From: Papaver somniferum
Lineage: Eukaryota; Streptophyta; Magnoliopsida; Ranunculales; Papaveraceae
DNA: 64,000 nt
NCBI RefSeq assembly: GCF_003573695.1
Contig: NC_039358.1
Location: 98,146,117 to 98,210,116, forward strand
Direction of reading: 5' to 3'
The position numbers were made by a program, and so were the translations under genes. Below, piece after piece: positions 33,305 through 45,228 of this stretch. The notes beneath the pieces are model-generated. The model was not told the origin of the DNA, did no database searches, and saw nothing but the letters and a program-made list of their open reading frames with translations. How positions within the stretch are numbered: position 1 is the first letter of the stretch; each line of letters begins with the position of its first letter.

Positions 33305-35887
33305 TGTTTATGGATGAAAATTGTTTCTACTGATTTTGGTAAATTTGGGTGTGTGGATGAGAAACGAATCTAAACCCTAAAAAAATGCACTGCACGGGAG
33401 CGCTTTTGATTCGAGATATCAATCTATATAATTCTGTCCTAAACCAAGAAATAATCGTTCTAGACTTGCTTCGGTCACAAAGTGAAAGATATGGAGTTGA
33501 TCTTAGGGAGGGAAGCGAAGAAGGTGTTGATATTATGAAGGTGTTGGATGTTTATGGGTTGTATCAGAATGATGAACTGGCTTGCACAATGAAAGCTATC
33601 AATTCTGGGTGTTTTCTGGATACTGTGACAACACTTGATTTCTCTGTGTTGTTTGGAAATAGGTGAAGGACCTATTTATACAAGTCACGGAGCCTAACCC
33701 TCATCTCTCGTAGGAAGTGGAGGAGGTGAAGTGATGGAGTAGTGGGGTCGTGTATGAGTGGTGATTGTCACACGATCACACCTTTGCCCACTTCCCTCAT
33801 CATTGTTAACCGTCCACCTTTTCCTGACACGTTCTCGTAATGGCGCGTTGCACGCAGCATGTTGTAAACCGTCAGACCAATACCCCAGTAAGTATCCCCC
33901 AGTTTGTGACATGCTTGATGTCTCGAATGAGTGGATCGTGGGACCCACTGCAGGAAATAACATACGGTGCTAAGTTAAATAACTAAGTAATTTAAGAAAT
34001 TGATATTCATGAAATATCGTGTATGCAAAATGCATGTAATGCATCGAAAACAATCAATATGTATGAAGCATTGTTGTTTTAAAGCTTAACCGAATAAGTC
34101 GGATTAAGCGTCTTAAAATAGCATCACGTCCAACCATCTTCGAGTGATCGTTTGGAGGCTGCATGGGCGATCCATCCCCTGTTCGATCACTCCCTGTGGA
34201 AGAGTGGCATACGGTGATCATCGAGGTGCTTCATTAGTCACCTAACTTTAACCTAGGTTGTCCGACCAAGCTGGCAGAGTTGGACGGACGAGATGGTTTA
34301 TGGCATATATTTGCGACCGTTGATGAAATTTTAGGGTTTTTAAGAGGTGCGCAAGCATACCTCTTTGGCTTGATCGAACTCAAGCATGGGCGTTAATTTT
34401 GGTGGGACCGACCGGGCAATGCTGTAGACGGCCTGCCGGCGAGCATGTCTACACCTCTCGGTTTCACAAAGATTCGATCTAGGCCGCTCAATTTGACCGG
34501 CAAAGATGAGTGATCGTGATCGATTTGCGACAGAAATCCATTGACGCAAAGTATTGAAGGTCGCGTGGCATGCCACCTTCGGGCATGCGTTTCGAGGCGC
34601 TTGGCCATAGTTCGCCTAAGCCGGTCGGTCACACGCACAGGTGGGCCCGTGGTGATCACGTCAGCATCCTTGGGACCTCTTGAGTCTATATTTACACCCT
34701 TTCTTTAGGCCGGAGAAGATGGATAGACGCGACAGATATGCATTGTCGCAAACCCTAATTAGGTTTTTTAAATAGTCACGCACGCGTAACTTTGGCCAAA
34801 CGGTTTGGCGAGCTATGCTTCTCCTTTGGAGAGACCGATCGTGTGGGGCCCATGTTGGGCTGACGGTGAACATGTGTGCACCTTCTTGATGGTCCTAAGC
34901 GCGATCTAAGCCATCCAAATATGCTGGCTAAGTTGGATGGTTGTGATCGTTTTAAGACGCTAGTGGAATTTTCACGACCCTTTAAAGCATCACGCCAGCC
35001 ATGTTTCGAGCAAATGTTCATTGCTCCAAGGCTTTGCCATGAAAAAACTAATCGGGTAGGTGCAGACTGGGTCCGCCAACGTGTGCGTTAGCGCTTTCCT
35101 GATCATTCGCGGGAGGATCTAAGCCGTCCAACCAGGCTGGCGAAGTTGGACGGTTGTGACATTTTTAAGACTGGCCTGATCAGTCTCGCTCGTTCGAGCC
35201 TTTCCTGAAACAACATGGCCACCCTATTTTAGGGTTGGCGTTCGGCGGGCGTTGGGAGTATAGTGTGGTGTTCGACCGGCTATGGCATAAGCGTGCCCGC
35301 CGGTGGTCATCGCAGTGATCGCCTGCTCCTGCTAGAGTTCGTCTAGGCTGGTTAAATCATGCAGTCAACTTGCGTGGTCGTGATCGTTTCTGAGAATGAT
35401 ACAGACAGTCCAGATTTCCCTTAGAAAATTAAATATGCTCGATCGTGCTAATATAAGCATGCCGATACGAGATTCTCTTCGTTAGAGAATGGTGTAGCCT
35501 GTACGGGTATTTCGTGCATACCTCACTATTGACACTTGTAGATTCATGTTACTCTGCTGAGAGTAACACTCAGTCATCATGCCGCACCAATAATGAGAGT
35601 TCTGCTGAGAACATCACAGGAAATACTAGGAAAATCATGCATTAATTAATAATGTTATAAATTCACCGAATATTTGGGATTGTTGCTACATGCACCATTC
35701 TGGGTGAATTTTGTATATTTATTGAATTGCTTCAAATAAATAAAGCGAGAGGTTTTCTGCACTCATCGCTTATCGAATGGCTTTATCCTTTGCAGGATGT
35801 CATCACACGGCTTTATCCTTTGCAGGATGTCAGCACATTAAATTTGGTTTTACAATTTTAGCCCTGAACTAAAATCCACCATTAACA
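33305..35887 (-). repeat. 5' LTR of element D
   Basis: 2583 bp, the partner of 26271-28852, with the same TATA box (33673-33680), the same ~215-bp monomer structure and the same 30-bp duplication (about 35779-35838). Scattered substitutions only. Confidence 0.92.
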
Positions 35888-35956
35888 ACTATGTCTAACT
35901 AGATTATAATCATTCACAGCTTCGCAGTTATGTTTTCAATATGCACAACTTGAAAG
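35888..35956 (-). repeat. Family C copia LTR fragment, part 3 of 3
   Basis: Begins with the right target duplication ACTAT and matches 38450-38518 up to ACTTGAAAG, where a fresh family C LTR begins (TGAAAAGTCGAGGG). So a younger member of the same family inserted into, or recombined with, this old LTR. Confidence 0.75.
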
Positions 35957-38792
35957 TGAAAAGTCGAGGGTACCCAAATATACCTCAATCTAAAACCTTT
36001 CCACCTATAAGTCCTTTCTCCGAAAGTGATTGTCTGTGGACTGAGTCGAGATCGAGATCGAGACAATACAACAACAAGATAACTTGCGTGATTGACTATG
36101 GATACAAGATTGAGACAATACAACAACGAAGTATGTTTACTTGATAAAAGGTTCTGACTTAACCAAACACAATAGGATTACTATCAAGTAAATAAGAATT
36201 AACGTTTGTGTATTTTACTTCTAATTATAACAAAACAATTATAATTGCGGAAATAGAAAAGTAAAAGACACAGCAAGATTTTGTTAACGAGGAAACCGCA
36301 AATGCAGAAAAATCTTGGGACCTTTTCCAGAATTGAATACTCTCAGGATTAGGCCGCTATACAAAATCTAAACCAACTTCGTATAGTTGAGACCAAGCAA
36401 CTAAACCTATAGTTCACCTAGTTTCTTCTGTATCCCTGCGCCTCAAACTTGTTAATAGGTCATGCACTTGGAACAATTCCTTTGGTTCGTATTCCAAACA
36501 GTAAAGGAACAACAAATCTGTTAGGTAACAACTTTTTTCAATCAAGTGATATGAGTTCGACAAAAGGATCTTCCGTTTATCCCAATAAACTCCTTTGTCA
36601 GGTCCTTAGATCTATCCAATAACAACTACCAAAGTACTTGTCAAGATTTTGCAATCAATACTTTGAATCACAAAGATTGTATTGATGCCGATCTACTCAA
36701 CTAATCAATCAAATCTATCAAAAAGATAAATCTATCACAAAGATAAATCGATTATTGTTGGAACATTTTCCAGCCGAAACAAGTATTGTGCACGCCAAAG
36801 ATTATTAACCCAAATCAGAAATCTTCTTCTTCTTCAAATCTTCTTGGATCTTCAATAAACACCTACACATAATCAACATGAATCTCTTGTAATCAATCAC
36901 ACACAGAACGGAGTCTATTAACAATGGATTATCACAAGACGTCTTTAGATCTACAAACAGTCTAAAGATCCCCGTTGAAACTTCGATCTAGTTTGAGTGA
37001 ATCTTATATAAGAAGAGAAGATTCTCAAGCATAAACAAACTAGGTGCAATCAAAGCTCAACAACCGTTAGTCAATCAAATCAATCGAAAACTAATAATAA
37101 ACCGCAATTATCTAGTTTCCCACCAATGGTAGTAATAGAGCTTCTCAATCCCAAAGAATTATTTAAACCGAGCGGTTGTAAGAGATTTCGCATAATTAGG
37201 TTACTTTCCTCTCTGAATAGGCGGCTCCACCAGTAACAACACAACTAGGTAGTTTTGCTGGCTTTGAGGATTAGTTTGCTTGAAATGCAAACTTCAATAT
37301 TTATAGACCAAGGAATTTTGGACACCAAGGAGTTTCCAAAACCGAAAATATTCTCAAGATATGCAATATATTTCCAAATTCGGTTTCCATAATTCCTGGA
37401 AATGCTTTGTCCAAATATTGACCGAAAATCTCTTAGAAAATCTCCAACTAGTAAATGCACATTATTAATTTTTATTTTCTAAAGATATGCAAAACTAAAA
37501 ACCTTAATTAAAAGATTCTTAATTTATTTCGATCTGGGGTTCTCCTTTAGCTATTAAGGAATATCTTTGAACAATAAAAGATAAGCGTTACTGCACATGT
37601 TCAAAGTATGTCGACATCTTTACTTTGTAAGTCCTTTGTCATACTTACAATCTTGGAACCGATTTTCCACACTTCCAAACAAGTTTAGAATTGGTTCATC
37701 TGACTTCCAAGAACTATGTGATTGACTATCCTATCAAATCACCAAACATGGATTTCACGGTTCTACCAAAACAAGTTTCGGTTCTACCTCCATGTGGGTA
37801 CTAGAATTAGTCACGCAAGTTACCAAAACTTGGTTGACTAGGTACTAGGATCGATTCCCACATATATATGGTATCTAACTTGTATTTGGTGCACATGTCC
37901 ATAAGATCGGTTCCCAATAACTAAAAACGTGTTGCACATGTTCATAGGATCGGTTCCCAATAACTAGAAACTTGTTGCACCTCTTACAAGGATCGATTCC
38001 CCTTTTGTGATCGGTTGCACCTCTTACTAGGATCGGTTCCCCAATGACTAGAGTTGGGCATACCAATTACAACAAATTGATCATACCATCTCAGGTAATT
38101 ACTTAAAATCGGTTTCACTAATAAAAGTCGTACAAATACAAAAGTCAGGCCTTGTGAATAGTTTTACCAACAACATAAGCAAGTCATGAGCGGTTATACT
38201 AAACACACATATTGGTAATTAAAAAGATTTGCAATGAATAACAATACCAATAAGCCTAGCGATTTCCTTTTCGATTCACAAAACAAGTTCATGAATGTAC
38301 TTTCTTTAAACGAATGTAAAACATTGTTTCCTAGGACGAAATCTTCACCTCATACCCATACATTATCACAATAGCTCAAACGATTATGTCGATGTCTTAT
38401 ATACGAAGTTCAAAAGATAAGCGTTATACTTCGTATTGTATTCCTTAGTACTACGTCTAACTAGAATATAATCATTCATAACTTCGCAGTTATGTTTTCA
38501 ATATGCACGACTTGAAAGATACGTTAGGGAATGAAACAGTTCAAGTCAAATATTACAAAAATCAAGTGGAAGGATGATGTCGTCATTGTAGCTCCTTACT
38601 TCTTCACATTCTTCAAGTCTTCATGTAATACTTGTAATGTCTCATATCCTAATACTTTCAAGATAACCTATACGAAGTTGACTCTAGCATATAATCAAGC
38701 GACTCTTTAAACGAGTTTTGGTTCACTAAAATATGACAACCAAACTTGAAATACCAACGCTTGGTGGGTTCGACCGAGCTATGCTCTAACAA
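35957..38792 (-). repeat. Family C copia 3' LTR
   Basis: About 2.84 kb. On the minus strand it starts TGTTAGAGCATAGCTCGGTC (38792) and ends GACTTTTCA (35957). It shares the start and the block near 36270-36310 with element B's LTR. It carries a 40-43-bp minisatellite (37890-38060). The minus-strand upstream side (38793 on) has purine-rich tracts, as expected for a polypurine tract, so this is the 3' LTR of a minus-strand element. No genes inside. Confidence 0.75.
37890..38060. repeat. 40-43-bp minisatellite inside the family C LTR
   Basis: Four units (starts near 37891, 37934, 37977, 38017) with the core GCAC..TAGGATCGGTTCCC. The old fragment at 19085-19130 has one unit, so the array expanded in this copy or family branch. 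Confidence 0.8.
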
Positions 38793-39642
38793 TCTCCTCC
38801 TTCGTCAATTTTAGTGACAAAACTCTTACATCATATGGATAAACAATTCATTACACATACGCTTGATTCCCAAATTCAACAGCACAATAACCTATATACA
38901 TTCAATCCATAAATGTCGTTGTTGACATTATAATAACAAAGCTAATACTCCCCCTAAAGGTAAGATATGTAGATTTTCAATCCGCACGTCTTTGTTATTT
39001 CCTTACAATATGATATGCTACTCCCCCTTAGTCTATGCTTTACTCTTTCGTTAGATAAAACGTATAAGCACCACTGTCCTTTCCTTTAGTGATACCAAAT
39101 CAATACAAATTAATATCAATATCACTTGTTTACTCCATATATTTCTCCCCCTTTTTTTCAGAAAATGACAAAGGTACGAGCAAATAAAAGACAAACCGAA
39201 AGGATCTTACAAATATCACAAGACTTGCAACCTATAAGAGTTAAGCATGAGGGTTCCACATACCATTTTTGATAACCAATATCAAAACCGAATCTACAAA
39301 GTAATTTTGTTTTGATATGTTACCAAGAAAATAATTGCCCGAAACAATTTTCCCTAATAGTTTAGCAAACAAAAAAAAATCGACTAAGCACCTTAGTTCC
39401 TTTGCTAAACCGATTGCACAAATACAATCGCTTGTTCGATAAGACCAAAATAAAGATCAGAATTAACCTTATTTTTTTCATCGGGCTCTAATTATCCATA
39501 TAACTTAGACCTTTCACTTTTAAACAAGACAAGTACTAGGTTATTTAACTAGCATTTCTTGTCACGGCATTCGATTAGAATTGAATAACCGAAACCTCCA
39601 CTTTGATAAGTCTAACTAAGATCAGAATTAACTTAGTTTCTC
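38793..39642 (-). other. 3' internal tail of the family C copia element
   Basis: No gene. Three C-rich runs (CTCCCCCT-type near 38948, 39022 and 39146) read as GGGGGAG polypurine tracts on the minus strand, similar to the multiple polypurine tracts of SIRE-like copia elements. Cut at 39643 by a family D LTR. Confidence 0.5.
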
Positions 39643-41839
39643 TGTTTTGGGGTAAAAACTGATTCTGCTATTTTTGGTAAATTTGGGTGTGTTAATGAGA
39701 AACGAATTCAAACCCTAAACAAATGCACTGCGCGGGAGTACTTTTAGATTCGAGAGATCAATATGTAAGACTCTGGCCTAAACCAAGAAATGGTTGTTCC
39801 AGATTCAATTCGGTCACAAAGTGAAGGAGAATGGTTGATCTTAGGGAGGGAAGCGAAGAAGATGTTTTAGATCAGAATGTTTAATTATGAAGGTGTGGTT
39901 GTTTTATGACTTGTATCAGAATATGGTTTATGGATACTTGTGTTGATAACACTTGTCATCGTCAAAATAGGTTGAAATCCTATTTATACAAGTCATGTTC
40001 GAGCACGCCCTGATCTCGTAGAAAGTGGAGATGATTAGGCAGTGGAGAAGTGGGGTTGTGTAAAAAGTAGTGATCACCACGTTTCCATTACGAGGGAGGA
40101 CTGGTCACACTTTCACCCACTACTCTCATAATTTTTAACCGTCCGTCCTTTCCTGACACTTTCTCGTGATGGGTGCGTTACACGCCACACGTTGTAAACC
40201 GCCAGACCAATACCCGTAGTGAGCATCCCCCAGTTTGTGACATGTTTGATGTCTCGAGTGAATGGGTCAATTCGTGAGACTCGCCGCTAAAAGCAGCACA
40301 TAGTACTTTTTAGGTCAAATAATAAATTATTTGTGAAATCAATATTTATAAAAATCGCTTATAATCGATGTATATAAAGCATCCCTTTTAAACAAGCAGC
40401 TGAAAATATTCGATGTGCAGGAAGCATCGTTGTTTTAGAGCTCGTTCGAATTAGTCGTGAATTGGGTGTCTTAAAAAGGTAGCATGACCGGCCACCTTTG
40501 GGTGACCGTTTGAGAACCCTATGGGTGAGCTAACACTTGGTCGATCGCTCCTTATGGAGGAGGGGTGGCTGATGATCACAATGTTACCCTGTTGGCCTCC
40601 TGAAAACAAATCTAAACCATCCAACCAGACTAGCGAAGTTGGATGGACGAGATGATTTGTGGCAGTTGCATATTGCCATTGATGTAATTTAGGGTTTAGG
40701 AGCCGTGCGTCCAACCCTCTTTTGGGCGAACGATTCAAGGCACTGAGCGTTAGTTTGAGCAGGACGATCGGCCATGTGCAAAGGTGGGTTTCCAGTGAGC
40801 ACGCTAATACCTTCAGGGATGCCTGAAATTGAATCTAAGCCACTCGATTTGGCCGGCGAAGATGGATGGTTGTGATCGGTTTGCGACAGTAGCGCGTTGC
40901 CGCAACACAACTTAGGGTTTCCAAAACAGCGTGTTCACCCTACTTCGGGAAAGCGATTCAATGCGGTCTTGGCTTGCTATGAGCAAGTCGACCGACCAAG
41001 GACGGAGTTGGTACGCCGGTGAACACGCCAGTACCCTTTTGATCATTCGAAAAAAGATCTAATCCGTCCAACTAGGCTAGCTAAGTTGGGCGGTTGTGAT
41101 GTTTTTGAGACCGTTTTTGCCGGTCTTAGCTCGTTTGAGCTAATTTTTCAACAGCGCGATCACCCATGTTATGGCCAACGTTCAAAGGCGTTGCGGGTGA
41201 ACTGAAAGGAATCCGACCATCTGGGATGCTAGTGGGCCCGTCGGTGGTCGTCACGGTGATTTCCTAGTTCCGCTGGGAGTAAGTTAGGCTTGTCAAATTA
41301 TCTAGCCAAATCGTGTGGTCGTGATTACTCTTTAAGACTGGCATGGCCAGTCTAGGTTTTCCTTAAGGAATTTAAGTGTGTCGATCGTGCTAACTTTTAA
41401 TTAAAAAGCGCATTGACACGAAAAATCTCTTTATCAGAGAGTGGCTCGGCCTGTGTGAGTACTTTCATGCAGATCTAAATACTGACACTTCGGGAGATTC
41501 GTGCTACTCTGTTGCCAGTGAACATTAATCGTCATGTCATGCCAACATTGAGAGTTCAGCTGGGGAACATAGCATAAGAAAATACTATGCGGGCTCCGGC
41601 ATTATTGAGTAATGCAGCTAGGAACTCAAACACTCATTAGGCTCTATACTAGTGAACAATTCATCTAGGAGCTTGAGTTTCAATATAATATGAAGAGAGA
41701 CATAGGCACTCATCAGATTCTGATATATTCTCCAAATTCCCTGCGGAATATAGATATATCAAGGTCTACTAATTCTGATGTCGGGCCAGGTAGACATACT
41801 TTTACAGTTTTCGCCCTAAGCTAAAAACCATCATCAACA
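39643..41839 (-). repeat. Third family D LTR (more diverged)
   Basis: TGTTTTGGGGTAAAAACTG at left and CATCATCAACA at right, about 2.2 kb. It aligns to element D's LTRs at both ends but is more diverged in the middle; its right half is near-identical to 2118-3242. It is followed by TTAAGTCCCCTGC, the inverse of the family's polypurine tract, so it is a 3' LTR of a minus-strand element. Confidence 0.82.
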
Positions 41840-42240
41840 TTAAGTCCCCTGCTTAGCAGGTAACAATGACATTGTTGCGGGGTAAGCACTAGATGGTGAC
41901 AGACGAAAAATAAAATTGAAAAGACGAAGCAGGTAGATATTACCAGGGAAATCCAAATCGACCTTCAGCAGTGGGATTGCACGGCCATTGGTTTTCGTAG
42001 TAGCGTGTTGCTAGCTCAGCTATGGGGTATGAGTGCGAGTGCGCCCAGCCATCTATTCCCGTTCATGGAGCAAGCAGGAATCCTTCTTCTGTTCAAACTC
42101 TGGAAACTCTGTTCGTATGAAAAGGGATATCGACCGTCTTTTATTTTTTGTTGCTCATCCGGCTCCATGCTTTCGTCTGCAGCGGCCGGCTCCTCTTCGT
42201 CACTGTCGGCAGCTCGATCACAAGTGTGCCAATCGTCAGC
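41840..42240 (-). other. Internal stub of a second family D element
   Basis: The first 100 bp match the 3' internal end of element D (28853-28950). Afterwards the sequence is not recognised; no pol motif. The rest of this element is missing. Confidence 0.55.
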
Positions 42241-42880
42241 GGCAAGGTAAGTTCATCTTGTCTTCGTATTTTAGCTGTGAGTGTAATATCCATGAGTAGT
42301 TGATCAAACTTGGACATTTAGCTCGGTGTGAATGAATTTCTTTGTTAGCAGTGGTAGAGCCAGCGTCAACGGCAACAAAGTAATCTCCAATAGTTATAAT
42401 CAGCAGCAAGGCGAGCCAGGAGAACTCAAGGTAGGTGTTGTTTTCTCTTTTGCGCGTGTAGCCACCCAACAGTACCATCGATATTCTCCAGAATATGTAA
42501 TAAGATAGAAATCACTGATAAAAGAGAGAATAAATTGCTTTTATCACCAAATAGTTAAAATAGTACATGTGTTTATTTTCAATTCAAGCTTTGGATTTTG
42601 TTTTGCCAAAGACTTAGGGTTTATTCTTTCTTGAGATTGAGTAAAAATCAACAGTCATCTTCTCCATCAAAAAATTGATTGGAGATTTAAAATCACCAAG
42701 TTTTATGTTTCATACCCATCGGAGATTATAGATGATAAACTTCAACTTCTAATTTGATTTAGGGATTTTTTTTTAAACGATTTATGAACTAGTAAGATTT
42801 GAAGAGAATGCAGTAAATGTCAATTCAATAAGTAGAAATAATATCATAATCTCTGATTTTTTATATACGATGAACAAATC
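42241..42880. other. Unassigned AT-rich stretch
   Basis: No supported gene. A minus-strand frame of 80 residues at 42236-42478 has a hydrophobic segment (LALLLIITIGDYFVAV) but no homology I recognise, and the sequence around it looks like junctions between repeats. Confidence 0.35.
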
Positions 42881-43199
42881 AAACGATACATGATTGTTCT
42901 TGAATTGAATAATATCATGCAGGGTTCGGTGGGAAGAAGACTTGAATTGACTTAGACTAGGTTTTGGGTAGAACATTTTCCACACTTCAAAAGTGGAGAT
43001 ACGAGTTTTATTTATACTCAGATTCACAGCAGTTCTGTTACAGAAGTTGTTAGTTATTCAATATTGGAACTCAAAGTAAACTAAAATCCGTAAACTAAGT
43101 ATGAGAAATGATTGGATGACCAGACTAGCTTGTTGTGAGAGTATTATTGTTATCTTGTTGAGAGTTTTCAGGACAGGTGAGAACAGTATCCTTGACACA
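42880..43199 (-). repeat. Probable 3' LTR of copia element F
   Basis: On the minus strand it starts TGTGTCAAGGATACTG at 43199, right after the purine tract CATCTTGAGGGGG. A minus TATAAATAAA lies near 43010. The far end (about 42880) is not defined by a visible terminus, and the partner LTR was not found. Confidence 0.5.
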
Positions 43200-43250
43200 C
43201 CCCCTCAAGATGAGCCAGAGTTGATGAGGGTTCAAATTGTCTCTCATGAA

Positions 43251-44375
43251 CTAAAATCGTGGAGAAGCGAGTCCATTGGTAAACACATCTGCAAGTTGGT
43301 CTTTGGAGCTAATAAACTTGACATGAATATGCTTTCTTGCTACTCTTTCCCTCACAAAATCATAATCTATGTCAATGTGTTTTCTACGTGCATAAAAAAC
43401 TGGGTTGACAGTGAGATAGGCTTCTCCTAAGTTATCACACCACAGAGTTGGTGTTCGTACTGCAATTCGCAGCTCCATAAGCAATAATTGTATCCATATC
43501 AGCTCTTATATCAATGGCCACCCCCTTGTATTCTGCTTCTGTACTGGATTTGGACATTGTCTTCTGTTTTCTAACACTCCACGAGATGAGGTTTCCTCCA
43601 AAGTAAATACAATACCCGCTTGTGGATCGCCGGTCATCTAAGTTACCTGGCCAATCTGCATCTGATTTTGCATGAAGAGTGTAGTCTGTTGATGCATGGA
43701 GAACTAAGCATAATCAAATGTGTGTTTCAAGTATCTCAAGATACGCTTAACCAACTCCCAATGCTCAATGTAAGGATCATGCATATATTGACAGGCCTTA
43801 TTTACTGCCACTGAAATATCAGATCTAGTGATATGCATGTATTGAAAAGCACCAACTACACTTGTATGCAGAGTTGGGTCAGAAAATTTGGCACTCCCCA
43901 ACTTTTGAACTTTAGCATTTCGTGGCAGTGGTGTACAGACTGACCGGTTTGATTTCATCCAGTTTGGTCTGACGCAGTATGTCATCTACATATTCGCGTT
44001 GTGTGAGAATCATACCACTCCCTTGTTGTATTACATCTACTCTAAGGAAGAAGGAAAAATGATCCACATCTTTAACTGCAAAGAATTCACCTAGGTCACT
44101 GATGAGCTTATTAACCTTGGACGATTGTCATCTACATAGATTAGGACATAGGTGATTGAATCTGGTGTTTGCAACACAAACAAGGAACTATCTCCTATGG
44201 AACCCTTAAAGCCAAGTTGTAGGAGATAGCCCCTTGATCGAGAAAACCAAGCCCCCGAGGCCTGTTTAAGGCCGTATAGAGACTTTTACAGTTTACATAC
44301 ATGATTAGGAAAATTAAGATCCACGTACCATGCAGACTGCTTCATATACACTTCTTCATCGAGTACTCCATGTAG
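43251..44375 (-). pseudogene. Copia element F: C-terminal RT and RNase H
   Basis: Second half of a copia polyprotein on the minus strand. Reading from 44290 down: KSLYGLKQASGAWFSR, GDSSLFVL and VLIYVDD (RT palm with the catalytic Asp pair). From 43985: VVGAFQYMHITRSDISVAVNK and KRILRYLKHT. Then RNase H with WCDNLGEAYL, ARRKHIDIDYDFVRERV and QLADVFTNGL, ending near 43251. Several stops and frameshifts. The N-terminal RT part lies at 53476-53985, on the far side of inserted element E. Confidence 0.9.
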
Positions 44376-44380
44376 AAAAG
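44376..44380. other. Left target duplication of element E
   Basis: AAAAG immediately left of the LTR; the identical pentamer follows the right LTR at 53471-53475. Confidence 0.9.
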
Positions 44381-44841
44381 TGTAGTTGCAGGAAATCCTA
44401 CACTACACCCCTCATATGATTTCATTATTGATCAGCTCATTTTTAGGTTTACACTCTTAATTGTATTGATTAATTTCTGAATTTCTTACAAGAAAGATAA
44501 GAGAAGTCAAGAATGATCTCTGCTCAACTTTTCTCTCTCCTATTTACTTGTTCTTACTCAAAAAGATCTCCTTTCTTTACAACTCGAATGACTATTTATA
44601 AGGAAATACATAGTGGATGACAGCTAATCTGTCCTTTATTTTCGGATATGGTTTGCGACATTCTCGCAACCTTACAGATGTTAATTTTCGCAAACTCTAA
44701 TTTTCGCAGGATTATCATATCTTTTCTCGTGATCTTAGCTGATGTCATTTATTTTATCATTTCTGAAATTGTTCTGCGACGCTGTTGTATGTGTCATTGA
44801 TAATTTCGCTGAACATATTGTTGCGAGATTCTGATCCTACA
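44381..44841 (-). repeat. 3' LTR of element E
   Basis: 461 bp, TGTAGTTGCAGG to GATCCTACA. The minus-strand purine tract GAGAAGAGGCAAGA adjoins it at 44855-44842. Confidence 0.92.
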
Positions 44842-45041
44842 TCTTGCCTCTTCTCATATCTTCTCTGCAAAGTAGAGAATGATGTGAGAAATGCCGCAAC
44901 TGCTTATCTTTTCATATTCTGCATTTATCACACGTATTTTTCTTCCATTTATTTCTCGACACGTCTTTTGTAACCGTTACTTTTTAACCGCTTATATCTT
45001 TCCGTATTAATCGTGTTTATTTTCTCGAGGAAAAATTCCCT

Positions 45042-45050
45042 CTATATATA
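45042..45050 (+). promoter_or_regulatory. TATA box for the antisense ORF
   Basis: CTATATATA in TTCCCTCTATATATATTCC, 180 bp before the ATG at 45229. A CT-rich stretch follows, as in plant 5' UTRs. Placement suggests independent plus-strand transcription inside element E. Confidence 0.5.
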
Positions 45051-45228
45051 TTCCTTTTCACTCTCTTCTTTCCTTTTATTCTCTCTGCAACTTCATCGTT
45101 CTTCTGCAAATTCCATTATTGCAACTTTTCTTCTTTCTTCTTCAACCTTTTAAGTTCTTCTTCATCTTCATACTAGATCTTCATAGTTCGTAATTTTCTT
45201 CGAGACAATCTCCCTGCTATTATTTTTC

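Larger units (their letters stand above)
26271..35887 (-). mobile_element. Element D: complete-ended gypsy LTR retrotransposon, internally deleted
   Basis: A 9.6-kb element bounded by two 2.58-kb LTRs (26271-28852 and 33305-35887) and a perfect 5-bp target duplication ACTAT (26266-26270 and 35888-35892). The matching empty site is at 38450-38454 in a paralogous LTR. Coding sequence, primer-binding site (33285-33303) and polypurine tract (GCAGGGGACTTAA, 28865-28853) all place it on the minus strand. The internal 4.45 kb keeps a shortened gag, protease and part of RT; no RNase H catalytic domain or integrase was found. The LTRs look alike enough for a recent insertion. Confidence 0.93.

Noticed and set aside
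42236..42478. An 80-residue minus-strand frame with a hydrophobic segment, considered as a small membrane protein
   Set aside because: Sits among repeat junctions with no homology, no upstream signal and no second copy in the window.
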